6,796 bases of DNA from Sediminibacterium ginsengisoli. GTDB lineage: Bacteria; Bacteroidota; Bacteroidia; Chitinophagales; Chitinophagaceae. Where the stretch lies: assembly GCA_943324415.2 (NCBI GenBank), contig CALPLN020000101.1, positions 1-6,796 of the forward strand, read 5' to 3'. A program made the translations under genes and the position numbers. Positions 1-5,174 of the stretch are shown in pieces. The stretch's first letter is position 1. Every line of letters starts with the position of its first letter. The notes beneath the pieces are model-generated. The model was not told the DNA's origin. It did no database searches and saw nothing but the letters and a program-made list of their open reading frames with translations.

Positions 1-779
1 ATCCAGGGCGGGCATACATAAATGCCACTTCCTTTTGAATAGGCTTGGCTTAATAATTCTGTCATGCCATATTCAGAATGGATACTTTCAACACCAAACC
101 CGTTTGCTAAATAAGCATGTAATGCAGGTTTGGTTAATTCTTGCTTTCTGCCTTTCATCCCTCCGGTCTCCATCACCACCGTATGGGTTAATTGTTGAGG
201 ATAGGCCTCTACAAAATCCATTAAGGCAAAACTGACCCCGATTAATAAGGTTTTTTGTTTCGCTTTTTCCAACTCAGCCAAACTATTGCTCAATTTTTCA
301 AAATCATAAAGATAAAATCCGCTCATTGAATGCCCACTTGTCTCTATTAAATGATGGGTCATATACACCAAGGAGGAATGTTGTCGCTCTAAGTAATTAG
401 GTAATAAACCAAGTATGCAGTAGTCTTTTGGAGATCCGTAAAATTGTTGGAAACATTCCATAAAACTTTCCTCATACACTGTTAACGATTTTACAAAATG
501 CTTACTTACTGTATCCTGTGTTGTCCCACTACTTTCAAAATGGAATGTAGGACATTCGCTACCAGCATAAATGGCATGTGTCTTGAAAAAGTGAATTGGT
601 AAAAATGGAATTTGTTCGATACTTTTTACGGTATCTAATTGCACTTTCATAGATTGAATCCACTCGCCATAAACGGCATTATTGGAAGCTTGATATTGCA
701 TGAATGACAAGGCATAGTTTAAGAATTCAGCGGGTTTTAAGCCCTTTAAATCCTCCATGTTCCAACTTTGGCCATTCAT
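1..779 (-). CDS. LuxE-like acyl-protein synthetase / acyl-adenylating enzyme, N-terminal part (runs off left edge)
   Basis: Reading the minus strand from the ATG at 779 gives 259 uninterrupted codons to the window edge, so the C-terminus is missing. The product resembles the LuxE acyl-protein synthetase family, adenylate-forming enzymes that activate a fatty acid with ATP and pass the acyl group to a cysteine or a partner. Visible motifs are ESSGTT (residues 82-87, the Ser/Gly/Thr-rich ATP loop), ETGGMKGR (204-211) and SEYGMTE (235-241, the YGxTE-type adenylate-binding motif). There is no signal peptide, so it should be cytosolic. The acyl-accepting Cys known near the C-terminus of LuxE would lie beyond the window. 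The start is the first ATG of the open frame; there is no Shine-Dalgarno sequence, but a TACATTTG box lies 17 nt upstream. It is divergent from the peptidase operon. The family is fairly secure; substrate and pathway are unknown. Confidence 0.85.
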   Translation of the reverse strand, partial: MNGQSWNMEDLKGLKPAEFLNYALSFMQYQASNNAVYGEWIQSMKVQLDTVKSIEQIPFLPIHFFKTHAIYAGSECPTFHFESSGTTQDTVSKHFVKSLTVYEESFMECFQQFYGSPKDYCILGLLPNYLERQHSSLVYMTHHLIETSGHSMSGFYLYDFEKLSNSLAELEKAKQKTLLIGVSFALMDFVEAYPQQLTHTVVMETGGMKGRKQELTKPALHAYLANGFGVESIHSEYGMTELLSQAYSKGSGIYVCPPW

Positions 780-785
780 AGTACT

Positions 786-793
786 TAGGTTTG
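786..793 (+). promoter_or_regulatory. Candidate Bacteroidota -7 promoter box for the M42 peptidase operon
   Basis: The plus strand reads TAGGTTTG, an exact match to TAnnTTTG. It would start transcription near 800 and leave a leader of nearly 60 nt before the ATG at 858. A TTTG at 767-770 is the only upstream -33 candidate, but its 15-nt spacer is shorter than the usual 19-21 nt. A weaker alternative is TATCTTGC at 825-832. Either could be chance in AT-rich DNA. Confidence 0.33.
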
Positions 794-796
794 CTA

Positions 797-804
797 CAAA
801 TGTA
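797..804 (-). promoter_or_regulatory. Candidate Bacteroidota -7 promoter box for the LuxE-like gene
   Basis: On the minus strand the bases read TACATTTG, an exact match to the Bacteroidota -7 consensus TAnnTTTG. The box is 17 nt upstream of the ATG at 779, which would leave a leader of roughly 10 nt. No TTG-type -33 element is seen at the usual spacing of about 19-21 nt, so this is only a candidate. Confidence 0.4.
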
Positions 805-857
805 TTAATAAATACAGAATGTAGTATCTTGCAAGGGTTATAATTAAACAGATCCTT

Positions 858-1985
858 ATGGCAAAAGCAGCAGCAAAAAAAGCAAGTACATCAAAGAAAA
901 AAGATTTAATTGATGCAAAATCTTACCAATTTTTAAAAGAATATATTAACAACCCTTCACCAGTTGGTTTTGAAAGTAGTGGTCAAAGAATTTGGTTAAA
1001 TTACTTAACTAAATATGTAGATACCACTTTTACCGATCCTTATGGAACTGCAGTAGGTGTGATCAATCCAGATGCGCCATTCAAAGTAGTGATTGAAGCA
1101 CATGCAGATGAAATTAGTTGGTTTGTTAATTACATCAATGACCAAGGTTTAATTCATCTAAAACGAAATGGCGGAGTAGACCATCAAATTGCACCCTCCA
1201 TGCGTGTTTGGATTCATGGTAAAAAAGGACCAGTGAAGGCTGTATTTGGATGGCCTGCTATCCACACAAGAATGAGTAACCCAGAACAAAAAGAGCCTCA
1301 ACCAAAAGTTGATAATCTAACACTGGATTGTGGAGCAAGAACAAAAAAAGAAGTTGAAGCTCTAGGAATCCATATTGGCGCAGTCGTAACCTATGAAGAA
1401 GGATTCGATGAACTAGCGCACGATTTTATTATAGGACGCGCTTTTGACAATAGAGTTGGTGGATTCATGATTGCAGAAGTAGCAAGAATGCTTTCAGAAA
1501 ACAAAAAGAAACTACCATTTGGCTTATACATTGTGAATGCTGTTCAAGAAGAAATTGGATTAAGAGGTGCGGAAATGATTGCCAGAAGAATTAAACCGAA
1601 TATCGCAATCGTAACAGACGTAACACATGACACACATACGCCAATGATTAATAAAGCCATCGAAGGAGATATTCAATGTGGAAAAGGACCATCTTTAGCT
1701 TATGCTCCTGCAATACACAACAAATTATTGGCCATTGTGGAGACCGCAGCAAAAAATAAAAAGATCCCTGTTCAGTTTAGAACATTAAGCAGAAGTACAG
1801 GAACAGATACCGACAGTTTTGCTTATGCCAACGACGGCTGTCCTTCTGTATTGATCTCTATTCCACTTAGATATATGCATACGACTGTTGAAATGATCCA
1901 TAAAAAAGATATCGTAGACACCATACAATTGATGTATGAAACTTTATTGCAATTGAGCCCTAAAACCAATTTGAGTTATCTATAA
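858..1985 (+). CDS. M42 family metallo-aminopeptidase (glutamyl aminopeptidase / FrvX / CelM type)
   Basis: This 375-residue protein belongs to peptidase family M42, cytosolic dinuclear-metal aminopeptidases that often form dodecameric TET particles and trim residues from peptides. The key residues are present: His82 and Asp84 in AHADEI, Asp197 in FDNR (bridging metal ligand), Glu231-Glu232 in QEEIGLRGA (catalytic base and metal ligand), Asp254 in TDVTHD, and His341 in RYMHT. Roles are assigned by family analogy. Length is slightly above usual because about 20 basic residues (MAKAAAKKASTSKKK...) precede the family start near SPVGFES (34-40). The next Met is residue 115, inside the fold, so the ATG at 858 must be the start. 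There is no Shine-Dalgarno sequence or signal peptide. Members are sometimes labelled endoglucanase M; the peptidase residues argue against that. First gene of a three-gene operon: its stop overlaps the next start by one base. The exact substrate preference is not visible. Confidence 0.93.
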   Translation: MAKAAAKKASTSKKKDLIDAKSYQFLKEYINNPSPVGFESSGQRIWLNYLTKYVDTTFTDPYGTAVGVINPDAPFKVVIEAHADEISWFVNYINDQGLIHLKRNGGVDHQIAPSMRVWIHGKKGPVKAVFGWPAIHTRMSNPEQKEPQPKVDNLTLDCGARTKKEVEALGIHIGAVVTYEEGFDELAHDFIIGRAFDNRVGGFMIAEVARMLSENKKKLPFGLYIVNAVQEEIGLRGAEMIARRIKPNIAIVTDVTHDTHTPMINKAIEGDIQCGKGPSLAYAPAIHNKLLAIVETAAKNKKIPVQFRTLSRSTGTDTDSFAYANDGCPSVLISIPLRYMHTTVEMIHKKDIVDTIQLMYETLLQLSPKTNLSYL

Positions 1986-1987
1986 TG
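1983..1987 (+). promoter_or_regulatory. TAATG stop/start overlap joining peptidase and amidotransferase genes
   Basis: The TAA stop of the M42 peptidase shares its last A with the ATG of the amidotransferase. With no Shine-Dalgarno sequence nearby, this arrangement suggests translational coupling and fixes the downstream start. Confidence 0.8.
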
Positions 1988-2773
1988 GTCAACTCCTCCC
2001 CCCTCAAAATTGCAGTACTCGATCTGTATGATGGCAGTGCCAATATGGGGATGGATTGTATTATGGAAATTTTAGACCGTTGGAGTCTCGAGAGAAAAGC
2101 TAAAATTCAAGTGACCACATTTGATGTGAGAGCTAAGAATGAATTACCAGGTACGGAATTTGACCTCTACCTTTCTTCTGGTGGTCCGGGATCTCCAGTT
2201 GACACCCACACGCTTCAATGGGATATCGATTATTGCAATTGGCTAGAAAAGATGTATGCTGTCAAAAAACCTGTGCTTTTAATCTGCCATAGTTTTCAAT
2301 TGGCATGTAGACATTTCAATATCGGAAAAGTTGGCCTAAGAAAATCAAAACAATTGGGAGTACTACCCATCCATCCGACAGCACCACATTCGATTTTCGA
2401 TCAATTGCCCGATCCATTTTTTGCTTTAGAAAGTCGACTATATCAAATTACTGAGCCCAATGATGAAAAAATTCAATCAATGGGAGCTGCTATCATCGCG
2501 CTTGAAAAAATAAGACCTCAGCTACCTTATGAAAGGGCATTGATGGCTGTTGCATTTAATGAGCGGATGATTGGCGTTCAGTTTCATCCAGAAGCAACTC
2601 AAGATAGACTGGTTACCTATTTTAAAACAGATAAGATCAAAGCTGCAGTATTAGAGGACTTTAGTCAAGATAAATGGGATCAAATTATGTTATCCTTGGA
2701 AGACGATTCCAAAATTGAACATACTTGCAACAATTTTATTCCCAACTTCCTTAATCAAATGTTGTTCGTATGA
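1985..2773 (+). CDS. Stand-alone class I (triad) glutamine amidotransferase domain protein
   Basis: This 262-residue protein has the class I glutamine amidotransferase fold, which hydrolyses glutamine to glutamate and ammonia for a partner synthetase. Visible elements are an N-terminal Rossmann-like strand (KIAVLDLYDG, 8-17), SSGGPGSP (64-71, the oxyanion-hole strand), the nucleophile elbow ICHSFQ with Cys101, and QFHPEA with His201 and Glu203. The Cys-His-Glu triad is complete, so it is probably active. It resembles the amidotransferase half of GMP synthase, but no ATP-pyrophosphatase domain follows; residues from about 205 on are a mainly helical tail of roughly 55 residues that I do not recognise. 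It overlaps the peptidase by 1 nt and the ATP-grasp-like gene by 4 nt, so the latter is the obvious partner candidate. Alternatives are a gamma-glutamyl hydrolase or another GATase1-like hydrolase. Fold is secure; acceptor reaction unknown. Confidence 0.9.
   Translation: MVNSSPLKIAVLDLYDGSANMGMDCIMEILDRWSLERKAKIQVTTFDVRAKNELPGTEFDLYLSSGGPGSPVDTHTLQWDIDYCNWLEKMYAVKKPVLLICHSFQLACRHFNIGKVGLRKSKQLGVLPIHPTAPHSIFDQLPDPFFALESRLYQITEPNDEKIQSMGAAIIALEKIRPQLPYERALMAVAFNERMIGVQFHPEATQDRLVTYFKTDKIKAAVLEDFSQDKWDQIMLSLEDDSKIEHTCNNFIPNFLNQMLFV
2770..2773 (+). promoter_or_regulatory. ATGA start/stop overlap joining amidotransferase and ATP-grasp-like genes
   Basis: The ATG of the third operon gene and the TGA of the amidotransferase share the four bases ATGA. 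This is a classical sign of termination-reinitiation coupling and suggests the two products are needed together. Confidence 0.85.
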
Positions 2774-3975
2774 TTCCAGCAATAAGAGCCGCATTTAATG
2801 CGCAATTTTCGCCAGAAAAGTACCATGAATATTTATTCATTTTAAATGAAAAATTTAAAGACAGTATTCCATTTAGAATTGCAGAGACACCCGTATTTAT
2901 AGACAAGTCATTCAAAGAACAGCTCCTTGATGCAGGTGAATCTATCTGTCAATTTATAACAGATCCTTCCTTTCAATCAAAAACAACCGCAGCGATACCA
3001 ACAGGCTTGCATATACCCAACGAACAAGCATTCCCAGAATGCATCGTAATTGATTTTGCGATTGCTGAAGGACCAGATGGTAAAATAATACCTCAATTAA
3101 TTGAACTGCAAGGATTCCCTTCTTTATTTGCATTTGAAGTATTACAAGCGCAAGCATTAGAAACAGCATATACTATGCCAAGCGGCTTTTCGCCTTTCCT
3201 CAACGAATATGACCATGCAAGCTACCTCGAATTTTTAAAAACAATGATTCAGGGCGACCAAGGAAAGCATACCATTCTATTGGAAATTAAACCATATGCG
3301 CAAAAGACAAGACTCGACTTACTGCTTACCCAAGCTTGGTTCAATGTACCAATTGTTTGTCTTTCAGAAATCTATCTACAAGACAAATCACTTTACTATA
3401 AAAAAGAAGGCGTTGAAATAAAGATAGAACGTATCTACAATCGAGTTGTGTATGATGAATTGATGCAGCAAGCTCCCGAAATGCAGTCAAAGTTCCAATT
3501 GCTTGAACAAGCTGAAGGCCTAGATTGGGTCAACCATCCAAACCATTTCTTTAGAATTAGTAAATATATATTACCCCTGTTAACCCATCCTTCAATACCT
3601 GTGGCACACCTGCTATCTGATTTGAAGAAAAATCAACAACTCGCCAACCTTGCATTAGATGCGTTTATTTGCAAACCACTTTTCTCATTTGGAGGTCAAG
3701 GGGTGATGCTCAACCCGACTATTGCATCACTTAATTTGATAGAAGACCCAGAAAATTGGGTTGTACAAAAGAAAGTACATTATGCTGCAGTCATTGATAC
3801 ACCTTCTGGTAAGTCTAAAGCAGAAATTAGATTATTCTATTTTTGGAATAAAGCACAGCATCGATATGTGGCTACCAATAATTTAACAAGAATCAGTAAA
3901 GGATCTATGATAGGCGTGAGCTATAATGATACTGCCACCTGGATAGGTGGCAGTATCAGCTATTTTGAACAATAA
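2770..3975 (+). CDS. Uncharacterised protein with ATP-grasp-like C-terminal domain (putative carboxylate-amine/amide ligase)
   Basis: I recognise this 401-residue protein only at superfamily level. The C-terminal third looks like an ATP-grasp nucleotide site: Lys302-Pro303 leading into a Gly-rich loop SFGGQG (306-311), a strand WVVQKKV (330-336) where the adenine-binding hinge would lie, Glu352 and Arg354 in AEIRLFYF, and NNLTRIS (370-376), which could supply the metal-binding Asn. The first part has IELQGFPSLF (111-120) and RIYNRVVYDEL (221-231); the latter resembles motifs in glutathionylspermidine-synthase-like and circularly permuted ATP-grasp ligases. HPNHFFRISK (256-265) also looks motif-like. 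ATP-grasp enzymes form an acyl-phosphate and couple it to an amine or ammonia. There is no signal peptide or membrane segment, so it is probably cytosolic. The gene overlaps the amidotransferase by four bases, making a glutamine-dependent ligase pair plausible. Its last codons contain a strong hairpin. The coding call is secure; function is inference. Confidence 0.8.
   Translation: MIPAIRAAFNAQFSPEKYHEYLFILNEKFKDSIPFRIAETPVFIDKSFKEQLLDAGESICQFITDPSFQSKTTAAIPTGLHIPNEQAFPECIVIDFAIAEGPDGKIIPQLIELQGFPSLFAFEVLQAQALETAYTMPSGFSPFLNEYDHASYLEFLKTMIQGDQGKHTILLEIKPYAQKTRLDLLLTQAWFNVPIVCLSEIYLQDKSLYYKKEGVEIKIERIYNRVVYDELMQQAPEMQSKFQLLEQAEGLDWVNHPNHFFRISKYILPLLTHPSIPVAHLLSDLKKNQQLANLALDAFICKPLFSFGGQGVMLNPTIASLNLIEDPENWVVQKKVHYAAVIDTPSGKSKAEIRLFYFWNKAQHRYVATNNLTRISKGSMIGVSYNDTATWIGGSISYFEQ
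3927..3966 (+). terminator. Perfect 13-bp hairpin at the operon's 3' end, inside the coding region
   Basis: TGATACTGCCACC (3927-3939) and GGTGGCAGTATCA (3946-3958) are exact reverse complements around a 6-nt loop, TGGATA. The run GCTATTTT (3959-3966) follows directly. Stem length and the T-rich tail fit a Rho-independent terminator for the plus-strand operon, although the T tract is short and interrupted. The hairpin ends 14 nt before the TAA at 3973, so it lies entirely within codons. On the minus strand no T tract follows the stem, so it is a poor terminator for the convergent efflux genes. Confidence 0.6.
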
Positions 3976-4018
3976 GTTAGGTAAACTTTGAGTTTTAATT
4001 TCTTGACAATACATTTTA
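3976..4018. other. Short convergent intergenic region
   Basis: These 43 AT-rich bases separate the stop codons of the ATP-grasp-like gene and the efflux adaptor gene. The only symmetry seen is a weak 5-bp inverted repeat (AAACT/AGTTT, 3983-3995) followed by a T-rich stretch. It could assist plus-strand termination but is not convincing alone. No terminator for the minus-strand genes is visible. Confidence 0.5.
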
Positions 4019-5155
4019 TTATTCAGACTTATTCATCCACTTCCCTAATAAGCTAAATGCATTTTTAACGACCAAAGATTTTCCAATCCAATCCCTTGCA
4101 TCTGCATTGCTTACCGATACAAATTCATTATTAGTTTGGGCAATTTGAATTTCAATGGCATCAAATTCATTGATTGCATTTTGAATAAAGATATAATCTT
4201 TCCCCTGAAAACGCTGTACTGCATCAATTGGGATCAACACCGCTTCGTTTGATTCAATAAATAAATCTGCAGTCAAGAACATACCTGGTAGTACATTTTT
4301 AGGAATTTGATCAAAATGACAATGTAGTAATCCAGTTTTATCTTCATTGATATTTTGAGATACAGCTAAAATGGTGACAGGATATTTTTTAGTTGGATCA
4401 TTCGTTAAAGTAACGGTTCCCTTCATCCCTACCTTAAAACTTGCAATGTCCTTTTCATAGATCGTAATTGCAGCATGGATGTCACTGGGATCCATCATTT
4501 CTAGCAATACATCCGAAGGAGTCACATACTTACCTCTATTCATATTCACCTTAGTAATGTAACCACTGATAGGTGCAAGTAATTGAACCAAACTTGTCAT
4601 TCGCTCTGTCGTAAGACTTTCTGGCTGAATATGAATGAGCTTTAGTTGTTCAGACAAAGACTTTAGTTGAATGGAATTGGTATTATACTCTGCTTGTAAT
4701 TGTTGGTATGATTTTTTACTAACAGCTTCCTGTGTTAATAGTGATTTTTGACGATCAAGATCTTGTTGTAAATATAGCAACCTTGATTTTGCGGCCAAAT
4801 AACTTTCCTGTAATTGTACATAAGCGGGATCTTTAATTGTAGCCAAAATAGCCCCTTTTTTTACATAAGTGCCAGGAATTAAATTGATGTCTTGCACATA
4901 ACCTCCCATTGGAATACTTACAGATGCAATACCAGTTGGAGGCACATCTATTACGCCATTTAAATGAGTCACTCCCTTCATTTTGCCTTGTTGTATGGGC
5001 GCAAATACAAGTTTTGCCATCGCGGCTTGTTCTTTTGTTAATTGCACTTTATTGACTGAATCAACAGAAGTTTCGAGTTCAGTTTCGACTTTGGGATCGC
5101 GTCCGCAACTTGTCAATATAATAGCTGCTAATAAGGTGGTATAAATTGTTTTCAT
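4019..5155 (-). CDS. RND efflux periplasmic adaptor subunit (CzcB/CusB-type membrane-fusion lipoprotein)
   Basis: This 378-residue protein is the adaptor linking an inner-membrane RND pump to its outer-membrane channel. The N-terminus (MKTIYTTLLAAIILTSC) is a lipoprotein signal with lipobox LTSC, so Cys17 should be lipidated and the mature protein membrane-anchored and periplasmic. The order is typical: a first barrel/lipoyl half with GGYVQDINLIPGTYVKKG (84-101), an alpha-helical hairpin rich in Leu, Gln and Lys (about 111-180), the second lipoyl half with LLAPISGYITKVN (192-204) and GKYV (208-211), a beta-barrel (about 225-300, including LPGMFLTADL), and a membrane-proximal domain ending in NAFSLLGKW. 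There are no His- or Met-rich metal-binding runs, so the ion cannot be named. It follows the RND-TolC fusion gene by 19 nt, so the two are probably cotranscribed. The start codon follows directly after the spacer and opens the signal peptide; no Shine-Dalgarno sequence is seen. Confidence 0.93.
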   Translation of the reverse strand: MKTIYTTLLAAIILTSCGRDPKVETELETSVDSVNKVQLTKEQAAMAKLVFAPIQQGKMKGVTHLNGVIDVPPTGIASVSIPMGGYVQDINLIPGTYVKKGAILATIKDPAYVQLQESYLAAKSRLLYLQQDLDRQKSLLTQEAVSKKSYQQLQAEYNTNSIQLKSLSEQLKLIHIQPESLTTERMTSLVQLLAPISGYITKVNMNRGKYVTPSDVLLEMMDPSDIHAAITIYEKDIASFKVGMKGTVTLTNDPTKKYPVTILAVSQNINEDKTGLLHCHFDQIPKNVLPGMFLTADLFIESNEAVLIPIDAVQRFQGKDYIFIQNAINEFDAIEIQIAQTNNEFVSVSNADARDWIGKSLVVKNAFSLLGKWMNKSE

Positions 5156-5174
5156 TGTATGCTGTTTAAACTTA

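Noticed and set aside
35..235. A 66-codon plus-strand open frame
   Set aside because: It lies wholly antisense to the LuxE-like gene, whose minus-strand frame is open for 259 codons with clear family motifs. The plus-strand product has no recognisable features.
825..832. TATCTTGC as the promoter -7 box of the peptidase operon
   Set aside because: It matches TAnnTTTG at only six of eight positions and lacks a spaced TTG upstream. The exact match at 786-793 is preferred, although position alone would allow either.
2954..3169. A 71-codon minus-strand open frame
   Set aside because: It is antisense inside the ATP-grasp-like gene. Its Leu/Ile/Val-rich product is what the complement of ordinary coding DNA gives, and it has no neighbours or start signals.
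3983..4006. Weak hairpin AAACT-TTG-AGTTT followed by T-rich sequence as the main terminator
   Set aside because: A 5-bp AT-rich stem is too weak to call. The 13-bp hairpin just upstream is a far better candidate.
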